A DNA stretch of 64,000 nt. It comes from Rhipidocladum racemiflorum. Lineage: Eukaryota > Streptophyta > Magnoliopsida > Poales > Poaceae. This document shows, piece after piece, positions 1 through 12,757 of this stretch. A program made the translations under genes and the position numbers. The notes under the pieces are model-generated. The model saw only the letters and a list, made by a program, of their open reading frames with translations, did not search any database and was not told where the DNA came from. How positions within the stretch are numbered: the stretch's first letter is position 1; each line of letters opens with the position of its first letter. The stretch covers positions 50,106,309 to 50,170,308 of the forward strand of contig CM070577.1 in assembly GCA_036346355.1 (NCBI GenBank). Reading direction: 5' to 3'.

Positions 1-53
1 GGACTAGTACAGAATACACAGAGGGTCCGGACTTACAGATCCGACTCCCGACA
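1..53 (+). mobile_element. 3' end of a Tekay-type LTR, truncated by the window
   Basis: The first 53 bases match the terminal bases of the solo LTR ending at 36949 (ggactagt, then cacagagggtccgg, then cccgaca). The LTR reads on the plus strand and ends in CA at 53. No primer-binding site follows, so this is a solo LTR or a 3' LTR rather than a 5' LTR. The bases acgcc (54-58) would be the target duplication; its partner lies outside the window. Confidence 0.75.
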
Positions 54-3000
54 ACGCCAAACCAACAACACTCAAAGATCTAATCTTCACGGTTCAAACC
101 TGAAGAAAAGAGCTTTGCGTAAAGCTCGCCCCCCGCGAGACTTCCACTCCCAGGTCGCTTCTCTAAATAAAACCACTGGAATTTACACTGATCGAGACTC
201 GATGACAGGACGCCTAGGTTCGAAGACCAACGGCTCTAATGATAACTCGCAATCAAAACTTGCGAGAACTTTACTCAACATTGAAACACAAAGCACTCAA
301 ACAATGCCTCGACATGACCCAAGCGATAGGATAAAATCCCAAACAGACCACGAAATAATACGATCTCAAACTCCTCATTCCAAGCATTCCTTGGCACTAA
401 AGTGCCCGATCCCTTTAACCAAAGCCACTCTCCAGAAGGACATGGTACCAACTTCTAGATCCATCTTCCGCTCCCACGCACAAAAGTGAATCACGTCCCA
501 ACGTCTCAACTGTGGTTCGTCGTATTCGAGACGACGCAAACCAATTTTTAGACACAACACTCTAAGATTACTACCATCGAAAGGAGAAGCCTACTTTATG
601 ACCAGGGTTCTGAAAAACCCGCAAAATCAAAAACAACCGAACATTCCACTTCGGTTAGCACATCACGCTCAAGCCCGGCGACAAAAAGATCCAATACTCA
701 TCGAAAACAGAAAACAAATTACTAGCAACCACCAAGCGGTCCACTAACAATTTGATCAGCCCCACCGAGGAACACATCGATGACACAATTCTCCAAGAAG
801 GTTTGAATTGAGACATAGACAACCATCCTTTGCTCTAAACTTCTACACCATTTACGATCAACTACTAGCCACACCAGGTTTCTCTTACTAAGAAAGTCTT
901 GCCCTCACATCCTTCCACTTAAAGGACCAGGACAAAGAGTACCATTATTGAGTAAGCTCAACTGTAAAACATGAACCCAATTGATCCACATACAACAACT
1001 CAAACCCCAAAGCGCTAAAAACCACTTTGGGAAGAATCCGGCAACATCCAAAGAGCACACATTTCATTTTTCTAAGCCAAATCGCAAAGAAAACTCAAAC
1101 TTCTAACACCACAGCCAAGATACCACAAATTATTCATTCTTTCCTTTCATACTAGGAAGACATGGAAATCTCGATACATGACAAGAATGCACACTTTTCA
1201 AGAGCACTCTGGATTAGTCATATATCCATATATGACTTTCTCACCGACTTGGCTCATTGACTCCTTTATGATTAAATATGCATAAACAATGTTTCGTTTT
1301 CCTTTTCACCATTCATTCATCATGTAACAATGGTACCGAATAGTCATTCACCAAATGACTTCTTCCTCGGTATCAAATAATGGAAACACAATTAACATCG
1401 AAGGTGGCGGTAATTCATATAGACTATGACGGCAGCATAGTTGACAGTAAAACACCACGTCGCATCACATCCCACATCAATTGAAAACTGAACTTGCAAA
1501 GCATTGCATTTCATCCAAATTCAGAACATCAAAATTTCAAGTCGAGCATCTGCTCCCACAACGGTCACAAATTTTTCACAAGGAGAGGGAAACTCATTTC
1601 AAAAAGGGAACGCCTCACTAACAAAATCACTTTATAAAACATTCATAAAATCCACCTTTTTGAAGCACTCGCAAACATCACACACATTATGCAAATAAAT
1701 CCAACTCCAGTCAAAAAGAGTTACAAATTAAATCTCAAGAGTTTCCAACACAACCCACTATGTCCATCTTCTTCCGTTAAAATTTATTCCAAAGATAATT
1801 CAGGGTGAACACGAAGGAGCGCGATCCACTCAAAAATTTTTGGGTGTAAATCCATACTCATAGCACAAATTAAACAAAATAGCCAAAACCAAAGATTGGC
1901 ACTAATAGCTACGGGTTTTAGGGAAACTCGGAAACACAATACAAGGAATACCTTGACCGAAGGCAATCAACCAAAATGGCAAACAACCACACCAGTTCAA
2001 AAGGTTTTAAACACCAGCTCAGCATGAATCCCACCAAAACTTGTATTCCACTACACTTACCATTTAAGCATTCTATAATCACTATTTACTCATCAAGAGA
2101 GTCCAACCGGATTTAACAAGATTTACATAACAATTTCTTTCTCTAGTTACCATTCCCAACACTTATAAGTAAAGTTTACGATGCTTATCAAAAAGGCAAC
2201 TAACCAATAATACCTCATAAAGATCCCCCACAGACCAACACATCATATAACAACGTATTCTCTATTTCAAACATAGTACTTCAACAGATACTTGAGCATG
2301 ATCAACCTAACAATTTTATACAATCCATACGTCAATTTCTCGACAACAAAACTTACTCAATCAATAAATGACTTCAACACATAAATGTTATCTCTACAAG
2401 ACAAAATTCGTGAGTATGATTCTAGGATATACATTCATCAAGAATAAAATCTTACATCATGATAATTATCCATGGTCCACTCCATCACAACATGTTACAA
2501 TAACCTCCATTTTTAACAAGGATTTTCAACAATTAATCTAAGCAATTACCACCACTACTAAGTCGTCAATATCAATAATTTGCATAATCATCAATCAACA
2601 ACATTACCTTTAGCTACCCTATACATCGGTTATAACAAAATTACCACCACACAACATACTCTAACTATTTAAAAAATAGATTGAATACTAGCATTAAACA
2701 ACCCTTAACAACATCATTAACAATATGTCTTATGTCTTCTCAATTGATATCAATACTAGCATTGTATAAATACAACTGCATACTTCCAAATATACTAGTA
2801 GTTTGCAACAACATAAATGGCAACTCTAATCAACTTCCGAGTTAAAGTCACTAGTCAACACGATTAAATTTCTCTATTAACATGTAAAATTAGAGCATCT
2901 TTAACAACCAGCAAAGTTTCTTTTACAATATCAGTAATTTACATCATCTTAATGTTCTAACTATGCATCAGGGTTTAAACTTTAAACATTATTGGGGGTC

Positions 3001-4019
3001 ATAAGCACTTTTATAACAAAGCAACAGATTCTAAGCATGTACATTAACGCATTCAATCATTCTCGCTAAGAGTAAACTACAACACTAGTAGTCTATTTAT
3101 TCTCAAGCTAGAGATAACAACCGCATTGAATTGTTTCAACTCACAAATTAACTTAACAATACGTCATCCCAAAAACCACATTGGTACATGCTACATAACA
3201 TGCTAAACAACAATTCTTACTAGGGACAAACGATTTCAGTCAAAAGACTACTTACTTTGTTTGCAGCATTTTAGTTTTAAAACTCATCCCAAATTCATAA
3301 GGAAACATGACTCTCAAAATTGCAATGAGACAAACCCAAACTTGGTCATGCAAAGGAATTCTCCAAAACACTTTTAAATCTCAAAGACTCCCACAGGAGG
3401 GAACCAAGCGATCAAATAAACCTTTGTGGACAAGGCACAAAACATAAATCGACATAACTTAACTTTTTGCACACGCTTCAATAACTTCTTTTAAACTCAG
3501 AGTGAGACACACAAGAACCGAAACTATACTTTTCTTTGCAAGGCAACCAACAAAACCGGTGTCAAAGCCAAAAGGCGACTAAAAAGGCGTAATGCTAAAT
3601 TCCTCTTCTTCGTCTTCAACAATGGAAGACAAAACCAAGAAACACCGAAGGGACTATCCGCGAAAAAAAATACAATTCCAAACCCTTTTCTTTTGATTTC
3701 AATCACTAAAATCAAGAAAAACACCCAAACCGACTGTCAGAACGGTAAATATCATACGAAGGAATCCACCACCAAACTCTTCTATTTGACTCTAGTAAAC
3801 TACCCGATTTACGACAGAAAGGATAAGCACTCTTCTCCTACAGGGGTTAATAGTTCTTCGGTGATGGCGCTAACCGACCACACCGTCAAGCCTCACCCTT
3901 ACTATGAAATAAGAGAGGTGGCCGAAACCCTTCGGCACCAAAACCCCACTATGTCAAAACAACAAGAACAATTCAATCATTTATCTTATAGACATAGCAA
4001 CATGCATTATCAAATGAAG
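54..4019. other. A/C-rich stretch without a recognisable gene
   Basis: About 4 kb with no long or family-like reading frame on either strand. The plus strand is strikingly rich in A and C, as expected for the reverse complement of a T/G-rich LTR like the one at 57000-60960. Its right part (around 3950-4050) shows weak resemblance to the inner part of that LTR read on the minus strand. It may be the decayed body of the LTR that ends at 4745, but I could not follow an alignment through it. Confidence 0.35.
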
Positions 4020-4745
4020 CATTCAACATCATAGCTTAAATACAACATTTAAGCGTAAAGAACCGATACCCATACCCTTTCCTACTGTGCATCCATTGTG
4101 TGTCAAATTTTTAGAGAACGTGGCAAACTCAAGATCCCATCTAATCTACTCAATTCCAGCACCACCAATTGATCTAAAAACATGATAATACCCCTTAGAA
4201 CAGATCCTAGTCCAACCCCAAGGATCCCCATGGCCATACCTTCGCCCGACGACCGAAAACCCAACGGATCTCCTCCCGGTTCGCGCGATCTCCTTCCTCG
4301 CTCCACTCCCGCCGGATCTCCTCATCGCGGAGCGCTCCAACGGATGGATCTTCGAGGTGTTGAGGTGGGTAACTCCCCTAGGGCAGCAAGGGAGGTGGAG
4401 AGGTGGTGGAGGGGTGGTGGAGCAATGGGGAGCAATGGGGGAGGGGAGGGCGGCTAGGGCATGGGAGTGGGGGCGCAAGGGGCTGGATGGGGTGCACCAA
4501 AAGGGGTGGAGGAGGCCCCCAACCAGGTCTCCTACTCCTATTTGGACTCAAACTCTACCCCACCAAGGCCCACGACCCTTTCCCCTAGGCCCAATGTCCC
4601 CCGGAAGGCCCATTTTCCCTCCCGGAAGGCCCAAAACACAAATTAACCTCATAACGTATGGTTTCAACCTCCAATTTCATATTTCATAAAGTTTTTGACC
4701 TCAACATTCACATTAAATAAGGTTACGACACTCCGTGGTGTCACA
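4020..4745 (-). mobile_element. 5' part of a long Tekay-like LTR, minus strand
   Basis: Read on the minus strand from 4745, it starts TGTGACACCACGG, resembling the TGTGATACCCCAG start of the LTR at 55877. Both then share, in order, a repeated gggcctt block, a GC-rich block with ctagccgcc words, and a closely matching segment containing gatccggcggga and ending gaaggtatgg or taaggtatgg. That order of shared blocks is direct evidence of homology. The inner boundary (4020) is approximate; the LTR may extend leftwards. It abuts the broken end of the Copia element at 4746. Confidence 0.6.
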
Positions 4746-6810
4746 TAAGGTCACAATGTATTAAATCAAACTTCTTTGTGGCACGGGAACTAGAAGAAGA
4801 AAAAGGTAAACGAATATGCCGACCCAATTAGCAAGCATGACAAAGTTGATCAATGGTGCCATTATTACATGAGATAGCAGTGGAGCAAGCTAAATGATGA
4901 AGAGCTTCTGTGCCGAGGTGACCGAGACGACGGTGCCAAAGGGTGGGACTGGTGGCAACCAAGACCTGTGGATGGAGTGATGATGGCAGCAGTGGGTAAA
5001 GATCTCTAGAGCTATTGCGCCCTGTGATCACTTTCTTGGTACGAAGGTCCTTTACAGAAAGGCCGTAAGGGTCAAACTCGACAGAACAATTATTATCGAT
5101 GGTGAAACGACGAACAGAAATTAAATTTTTGATGATTTGTGGTGTAACTAACACGTTCCGAAGAGTGAAAGGACCATGTGCAGCAGGAATGTGTGTGGAG
5201 CCCACAGATGTGATGGGGAGCAAGGACCCGTTGCCAATGATTATACTGGAAGGAAAAACAGTGGACGGAGTATGGGAGGTGGAAAGATTACCGGCGTCTG
5301 ATGTCATGTGGTCGCTAGCACCCGAGTCCATGTACCAATTGGTGGATGGAGGGGGTGTTAGCTGCATGGTGCTGAATGCATTGGCGAGAGCACCTTGATC
5401 CCATCCGCTATGGCCACCGTGGCCGCCCATGGCAGGAGCGGTATACTGGGGCACACCGGGAAGGCCTGGAACATAGCTGGGTGGACCAGGCATGGTCCCC
5501 TGCGGTGTGGTGCCATAGGAAACACCATATGGCGGGATGCCATAGCCGGGTGGCAGGTAGGCGGGCCCGGCGTTGGTAGTGAGTGTAGGCGACCCGGCGT
5601 TGGCAGTGAGTGCATGCGACACTTGCTGCTGGGATGGGAAGCGTGGCGCCTGGCCACCAGAGAAGCATGACGCACCATTGTGGGGCTAAACCTGCACAGT
5701 GCCTGACCATGGGTTGAAAAAGGATGGCAGCCATTCGTTTTGCGGCGCGCCGGACTTCCCGTTTCCACAGCTGTTGTTGTTTCGGCGGCGACGATTGTTC
5801 GGCCGATTCCCGCCAGCCGTCGACGAGCTGCCACGGCCGTTGCTTCCTTGAGGAGGCTCGCGCGCACCACCCTGTGTGCCGGACCCACCAGTGATGGCAC
5901 TGGGGGCGTTGGAGCCAGGTGCACCACCGGAAGGGGTGCGGGTGCCCGTGTTGCCGGTGGAGAGAAGAGCCATCAACGGCGTGGAGGCTTTGTCGTTGAG
6001 CGTGATCTCCTCGAGAAGGAGATCGTTGCGAACATCATCGAAGGACGGGAATAGCTTTTGGCGCTTGAGAAAGGCCGCCATATGGGTAAACTGTTCGTTG
6101 AGGCCACGCAAAGTGGCCAAAACCAAGGTTCGGTCGAGGACGGGTTCACCCAGACTGCCGAGCTGATCTTCCATTCTCTTAAGCTTGCGACAGTAATCGA
6201 AAATATTGAGATCACCTTGGACGAGAGTACGGAACTCCGTGTTGAGGATCATGGCGCGTGTCTCCTTGTTGCCGACGAACATGTCCTCAAGGGCAAGCCA
6301 GACCTTTCGACTGATGGCTTATCGGTTGGTGTCGCAGGGGATCATGACGCTCTCAAGGAGATTGGCAGAGATGGTGCCAAAAATCCAAGAGACCACGACG
6401 CAGTCCATGCGATGCCACGTCACGACGTCAGGGTAGATGTCGTCGGAGAGGACATGATCGGTGAGCGCGTACTTGCCGAGGGTGATGAGATGGAGACCAC
6501 ACCACTTCGGGTAGGAGGTGGAGCCAACCTCAAGAACAACGGGGATCAAGGCCCGGATGTTCGTGACGACGACTGCCTGTGCATGGAGATTGGCGACGAG
6601 GAGGGCATCGGCCTTGGCTGCCTGGCGGCGATGTTCTTCATTGGCGTAATCGGCCTAGCGACGGAGGCGTTCGGCGTTAGTGAGATCATCAGCGTGGTGT
6701 CATTCGTCGTCAGCACAGCGCTGATCATCCTGGGTATGCCGATTGACCTCCTCGCGGAGCGCCGCAACCTCCTGGCGAAGGTGTTCGATCTCAGCCATAT
6801 CACCGGTCAT
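4746..6810 (-). pseudogene. Copia gag-protease-pre-integrase remnant
   Basis: Gag starts at one of two in-frame ATGs (6810 or 6798, MAEIEHL). The gag core is readable at 6282-5686 (FDYCRKLKRMEDQLGSLG), followed by a G/S/N-rich, arginine-rich tail. Protease is at about 5300 with active site DSG in WYMDSGASDHMT. The GAG-pre-integrase block contains LWHRRLGHLG (about 4930) and LCHAC (about 4835). Defects include several frame changes in gag, a stop after the gag tail near 5688, and an in-frame TAA directly after the HAC motif, where related proteins usually have Gln. The frame continues to the HCDL start of the integrase core and then stops at the truncation. Non-functional. Confidence 0.75.
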
Positions 6811-6874
6811 GGAGACACGTGTAACAGAGCGGCGGCTTAGAGTAGGGGCGAAAGCAATGGGTCGCAGGAGCGAC

Positions 6875-6886
6875 GCTCTGATACCA
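6875..6886 (-). other. Primer-binding site (initiator tRNA-Met)
   Basis: The minus strand reads TGGTATCAGAGC, the standard complement of the plant initiator tRNA-Met 3' end. It lies directly inside the 5' LTR that starts at 6887. Confidence 0.85.
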
Positions 6887-7124
6887 TGAAAGCGAAGCTT
6901 GATTCGCAATAATTCATTGTATTGGCCAGATAGGCTAATATATAGTAGTACAACCAATGGAGAATAATCAGGAGATTGAATCCCAATCCTGGTCATGCCT
7001 AAGATAGCTACCTAGCCATATTTGGAGCCGTGATATGCGAGAGCTGTTGCCCATCCAAACATGCATGCATGAGGTCTGTGCGGCTGTGATAGTAACGTAG
7101 ACATGTACGATTACATGTCTAACA
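6887..7124 (-). mobile_element. 5' LTR of the truncated Copia element
   Basis: 238 bp, TG...CA ended (minus strand begins TGTTAGACATGT and ends CTTTCA). The start is fixed by the adjacent primer site; the outer end by the TGTTAGA-type terminus common in Copia LTRs. The bases after it (from 7125) look like host coding sequence, see the remnant at 11748-11937. Confidence 0.75.
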
Positions 7125-7159
7125 ATGGAGATGGCGGCAGCAACTACACACTGGTTCTC

Positions 7160-10100
7160 TGTAGGACCCTGGATCAACTATCCGGAATCACATGTGTATT
7201 TCTGTACTAGTCCCAGATCAGTAGCTAGTACACACAATCAAACAGTGATGAATCAACAACCATATCACGAGTACATATAACTAAATAAGAATAACATCAA
7301 ATAAAAGCAAAGACCTTATGGTCAAGGTTTACCATTACGGCCTTTACAGGCTGAACAACTGAAAAACTACAGCGGAAGAAGATAACACCACGTGGTAACC
7401 CATCTAGATGCCCACATGCAATCGAGTGGGGTACGCGTCCTAGTCCTTCGATGCTTCTTTGATGTCTTTCTCCACTTCTGAGATATGATTAGAATGTAGC
7501 ACGTGAGTACAAAAAGTACTCAGCAAGTCTAGGAAATTATGCACAATGTAGGCTCTCCAAGAATGGCTTAATATGGTTCTTTTGCATAAAGCCAAGTTTC
7601 ATCAAACCATACTTGGTAATAAGTTTCTCAAAGCATATTTAAGCAATTCTTTTTAATAATTGAATTATGTAATATTTCAGTGAAGGTTCTAGCCACCATT
7701 CACTAGTATACAGGCTCTATCCGCCACATCTCAACAAGATCAGGGTTCAATCCATTCACATGGCTCTGTCTGCCATGGTTCACAAAAACCGGTTCAATCC
7801 ACGTACCTGGCTTTAGCCGCCAGAAGCACACCCGAGAGTTCTAACCGCTCCCGGATCCCAAAAAATTAGTTTTGAAAACCAAAACAAAAGTCTACCAATA
7901 TGAAAGCATTCTTCGCTTTGCCTTTGACCGTAGGCACGGCTATTCGAATAGTTTTAACTCTGCAGAGGTGTACAGCTTTACCCACAAGACAGGATATTCC
8001 CTTGATGCCATGCAATTAACACACTTCCTTGGGTGTGCCGGCAGGGATATCATGACAAGGCCTTTACAATGTATACGCCTAACCTGACCCACCCGCTGAG
8101 GTTTCACCGCTGTTAGGGTTCCATCCGCCCAGTACAGAAGCCCCCTCTTGCGCCGTGTGAGAAAAACAGTCTTGCCTCTATCCGGCGCTCACATTCCACC
8201 GTTTGGTGAGTCTAAGTTAGGTTTCTACAAATTATTCAGCCAGGTCGTACCATTATAGACATGTGGTTGTACGGTAATGCTTAGAATGGAGACAGTCATA
8301 AGCGTCCGTCCTTAACTGACTTGGGGCGGTACTTGCACAATGAAGACTAGTGCTCCATCCGCACCCGCCAAACAAATCATTCCGCCCAAGTCCAAACCAT
8401 TTTTCATTTTATTTTTATTTTGGTAAACCAACGGCAATACTCCTTGCCTATAACTTTCAACACAAGGTTACAGGAGATAAATGAAATTTCCTACCCATAG
8501 GTGACTACTGACCGATTGCGATTCTAAGCATTTCTACCGAACTATTCTATTCCACCAATAGTTTATTTTATAAAATACAAATCCCTGGGTTTGATTACAA
8601 TCCTTATAATCAATTGTGTATCCTCCAATAATCCTTCTATTGCCATAATTTTATAATCATAAGAATAATCCAATTCAATATAGTATCCAACAAGTAGGAG
8701 GTACAGCATGGTACTATCATAACTCCAAAATCTTATTGAACCACAATCATGTTCATATATGAAATATTTCCCTTGAACTATAATTTGTATTATTGATTTA
8801 TCCATCATTCATACGACGATCAATCTTATCATTCACTAGGAATATCTCACAAAATCGTCTACTAAACCACCGAGAATACTTCACAATACCATCTCTAATC
8901 ATCTAGAATACAATCCACCGATAATACTTCATAATATCATATATTTAATCATTCACATTATCACTTCTAGATCATCCACTTTAATCCTCCAAGAATACGT
9001 ACTATCATCATTTACTAAACCCCCAAATATTATTCCATAAAACTAGAAGTTTACTAATTCATCGTCAATAGTAGTTTCCACTAATACCGATACCAAGTTA
9101 ACTAAATAAGCTACACATATTCCACATTATCCATAATTCCACATAATTGATTATCGCGACACCATATTTCATAAAATCATCCATCAAACCCCCGAGTATG
9201 ATCCTCAATATTATCCACTTACTCCGTCGAGTATATTTGATAATATTATTGACTAAATCATCGAGTGTCATTCCCAAAACTACCTATTGTAACCCTTCAC
9301 ATTATCATCTCTACATCTCATCGTATGCTTGTTAAGATCCACCGAAATATGATTCGCCATTTATTTCATTTGTTCCACAAGTATGACTCTCAATATTATT
9401 TATTGAACGGTACCGATTATTATCCGTAATGTCATACCTCTTCCACTACTCCGTCGACCCTTACTATTCATATTGCGAACTGCTATCATAATCCGACTCC
9501 TCAGAATATATCAACTATCACCATTCATAGATCAGTTTCATGATAACAAGCCCCACATCAACTCTAATATTCATCTAACTCCAATTTGCATTTCACACTA
9601 TTTATTCCACCGAACATGTCTTCCTAATAGTTTTTTCCCCTAATTAAAGAATATTTTCCCAAAAACAGTTACATTGGTGGATCACTGTACTAGGGCAACA
9701 AAGGATCATGGATAACAATGTCAAGGAGGTAGGAACAACAGGTATAACTAATAACCTAACGTTAACATCATCCATTTAATATAAATAGCGATGCAATTTG
9801 TAAAACATGGTAAACATTTATAAAATTGTAGGACCAACATGCGTCAAGAAGACTTGCCTTGGTCACAGCGAGAATATCGAACTCTTGAAGTCCGGCGGCA
9901 GGGTCGGCGGACTCAGCGGGACCGTCGGCTACGCGCAAAACGGAGCAACAAATAAATACAAGAAAATAAATAAAATCCAAAAATTACAAAAGTAGTACTG
10001 GCAGGTAGGTATTGATTTTAGATGAATTTAGGAATTTGAATGGAGTCAATCGGAGTTCGGACAGAAAAGATATGAGCTTCCGAAGTTCGAAAACCCTGAA

Positions 10101-11747
10101 AAATCGAAAACGAGAGAATATTTTGGGAATATTCCCCCTTTTTATTTTTCTGATTTTTGGGATGCTTTGGAGCCTATGACAGGTGGGAACACACTGTCAT
10201 TGGATTGGGCTTCTTCCTCAAGCTCCATTCATGGAGAAAGAACAGAGGAAATGGGGAAGAGGGAGGCGCCGGCGAGGGGGCGGCGGCGCTGGCCGGGCGC
10301 GCGGTGGCGCGGCGCTGCAGGCGCTGCAGTGCAGCTCAGAGCACGGCTGCGAGCCGGGCGCTGGGCGGCGGGAACCGGCCGGCAGGTTTCGGGCGGCGCG
10401 GGCGACGAGCGGCCCGGCGGCGGCAAGGTAGCGCCGGCGAGGCGGCGGCGGTGGGCTCGCCGGCGGCGAGGCGACGGCGCCCGGCCAGCGGCGCACGCAC
10501 GGGAAACCCCAAAAAAGAACAAAGCACGGCGTTTCTTCCAAAAATCCGAATTTTTTCCCAAATTTGCATGAAACTTGATCAAATAAATTCATGGATCGCC
10601 TAGAGGACATCCTAAAGGATCTATAGGAGCAAGGAATTGGATCCAAACTCACCGGAGACGACGAATTTGGCGATGAACGGAGCTCCGGCTGAAATGACAA
10701 AAACACGAAATTCGTCTCCAAATCTTGAGGGATCCTAAAATTGATTGAAAGATTAGATACTAGACTTCCCCACGGTCACAAGGAACCAATCGGAGTTGAG
10801 AATGACCCACCGGAGAGGGAGGAACAAAGATGAACTCGAAGAACACCAAAAATGGCGACCCGGCGCCGGTTTCCTCGATCTAGCGGCCAAACGAGTGGAA
10901 GAGACAACAAGAGGATGCCACCACCGGGAAGAGGACGTCCACACGGAGATTTGAGAGGTGGAAGCATGTCGTTTGGAGTTGAAATGGCCGAGTAAATGAC
11001 AATTAAGCACATTTCGGTTCTTGGCCAATGGTTCCAATTCCGGCGAGATCCCGGGCTATTAATGGTTGGGAATGGAGAGAGGTCGTCGTTGTGCTTCCAA
11101 CGGATCCGGCCGTGATTGATTTGGGGCATTATTGAGGAAGTTATGGGGATTTGAAGAGGTGGTGTGTATGGAGAGTCTCCTCCATTGTTGCATGGGAAGC
11201 AAACGTGCATGGCTCAATGAAGAAGAAGGGTACTGTAGCACAACCACGTGGCGAGCTCTGATTGGCCGAGAGTTACGTAAACGAACCACCCTAGAGAAAA
11301 ATTAGCAAAAATGGTCTAAAAATTTCAGAAAAATTCTTAGAGCCATTTTAGAATATTTGGAACCCAATAAAATTGGTTTCGCGGAATTTGGATGAAATTT
11401 GTGGATTTCAATATTTAGACGCGAATAGCGGGCATTAAACAAAAGCCGCGCGAGATAAAATAGGAGCGAAGGTCCAAAAATCCGGAGAATCATTCCAAAA
11501 ATCATTTTGAAATATTTGGAACCTATTTGAAGTGATTTTGGGATTTTTGGAGCATTTTTGACTCGAGTGAAATTTCGGGTACCGATGGCAACCGAGAAAT
11601 TCGATTTTTCGACCGGAAGGGAATTGATTCCCGATTTTGGATAGGAATGGATGCCAGGTTAACATAAACACCAAGAAAACTCTAAATTTTTGAATTTAAT
11701 TAATTTAAATTAGATTTTCTTCGGAAGGCGAAAACTAGGGCGTTACA
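7160..11747 (-). mobile_element. Solo LTR, Tekay-like, 4.6 kb
   Basis: Flanked by an exact 5-bp duplication TTCTC (7155-7159 and 11748-11752). Plus-strand ends are TGTAGGACCCTGGATC and GGGCGTTACA, matching the termini of the Tekay LTR at 41426 (TGTCGGGACCCCGAAT ... GGGGTGTTACA). Internal landmarks are shared with that LTR in the same order on the minus strand: a GC-rich block (10260-10500), a donor-like GGTGAGT (10647-10653), a GCAAGT (9852-9857), a TGAGT/ACTCA hairpin (7504-7522), and ggctattcgaatag near 7940. There is no internal region or second LTR, so it is a product of LTR-LTR recombination. The open frames on both strands in the GC-rich block are compositional artefacts. Confidence 0.85.
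7504..7522 (-). other. Conserved LTR hairpin
   Basis: TGAGTACAAAAAGTACTCA, a perfect 7-bp stem with a short loop. The same hairpin lies at the equivalent position in every well-preserved Tekay-type LTR of this window (36561, 41797, 51032, 58892, 60496), just before an acceptor-like AG. The function is unknown. Confidence 0.6.
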
Positions 11748-11937
11748 TTCTCATGGCGTCAGACCTGGGTCCTAACGAAGAGGACTACTACAACCGGGAT
11801 GTTCTCTCCCTTCCTGGCGCCATCACTTTCTTCCCCATCTCATTGGCTCCGATTTCTTTGAGTACCTCGAGAGTCAGTGTCTTGCTCCTCTGGCCGTCCC
11901 GCTCAAGAGGAAGCGTCCATCAAGTCTGACTGACTGA
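11748..11937 (+). pseudogene. Remnant of an unknown host coding exon, split by the solo LTR
   Basis: Removing the solo LTR and one TTCTC joins 7125-7159 to 11753 onwards in one open frame. The frame continues from NYTLVL into MASDLGPNEEDYYNRDVL. One frameshift near 11832 then moves the coding-like signal to another frame (GSDFFEYLESQ ... KRKRPSSLTD), which ends at TGA 11935-11937. Codon use is GC-rich and coding-like, unlike the flanking transposon DNA. I do not recognise the family. The upstream part was displaced by the Copia element whose LTR ends at 7124. It could also be a fragment captured by a transposon. Confidence 0.45.
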
Positions 11938-12757
11938 AACTGAAGTCCTTCGCTCGGCCAGGCCGAATCAGTTCAATTGGGTTGGGTCTTTTGCTGTGCT
12001 GCTCTATATAGAAAACATCCGGATGAAACTTATCAAAACCCTTCTTTATAAGCTAGTTAGCACTCACAAACAGACCAATAAATAACAAGGATTGCAAATC
12101 ATCTGACATAATATTACTTCGCTAACCGGTAAAATGTATACTATGAAGAAAGCGTAAGGCTAGGAATTTTCTTGAAAGCAATACATGATATTGATGACAA
12201 CTCTATTCGTCTATCAGATCTTCAGAACATAATAGATATAATTTTCCATTTTAGAAACAGATTCCATGATAACTCTGAATGGTAGCAGTTAACCACACAA
12301 ACTGAACAAACCATTATACTCAATCCCATTTATAGGGTTTTGATAAGTTTCACATTCTACCACCATTACAATCTACTTCTGAAGTGTTGTTATCTCAGCA
12401 GTTAAGCGAGATAGATTATGAAGCTGTCAAATATTGTATTCTTGGGAAGTTGAAAAAACACATTTAGAAGTCGAGGACCACACTGCTGATTAGAGCAAAG
12501 TTTGACCTTTATGGCAATCTTGGAATTTTACAACATTGTAGTTCTGTTGTTGTCTACTTGGATACATTTATAAATTGGAAGTTTAAACAATGTGTTTTCC
12601 GAGTAGCTGTAATGTATCTATATCAAGCACTTGTGTGGTGCAACTATTTCAGTAGGGGTCATACAGAGGGTTCGTTCAATTTACCGTTAGTTTTTAAGAT
12701 CTTAGATTCTTGGCTCTTTTTTGAAATGAAACATGATAAAATACAAACAAGACATAG
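11938..12757. other. No recognisable feature
   Basis: AT-rich sequence between two gene remnants. No long coding frame, no terminal inverted repeats and no LTR signals seen. It could be intron or 3' flank of the broken host locus. Confidence 0.4.

Larger units (their letters stand above)
4746..7124 (-). mobile_element. Truncated Ale-type Ty1/Copia element
   Basis: Minus-strand Copia element with its 5' LTR on the right (6887-7124), an initiator-Met primer site, gag, protease and GAG-pre-integrase domains. The integrase is cut after its first few residues where the LTR ending at 4745 begins, so integrase, RT, RNase H and the 3' LTR are missing. Domain order PR-(IN) with a WYMDSGASDHMT protease motif and a short (about 240 bp) LTR fits the Ale (Retrofit/Hopscotch) lineage; the lineage is inferred from remembered family features. 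No target duplication can be tested because the left end is lost. Confidence 0.75.

Noticed and set aside
6058..6840. 260-codon plus-strand frame
   Set aside because: It is the antisense shadow of the Copia gag at 5686-6810, which has clear gag motifs on the minus strand.
10157..10721. Overlapping long open frames on both strands
   Set aside because: Low-complexity GC-rich block of the solo LTR at 7160-11747; the peptides are Ala/Arg/Gly/Pro-rich with no motif.
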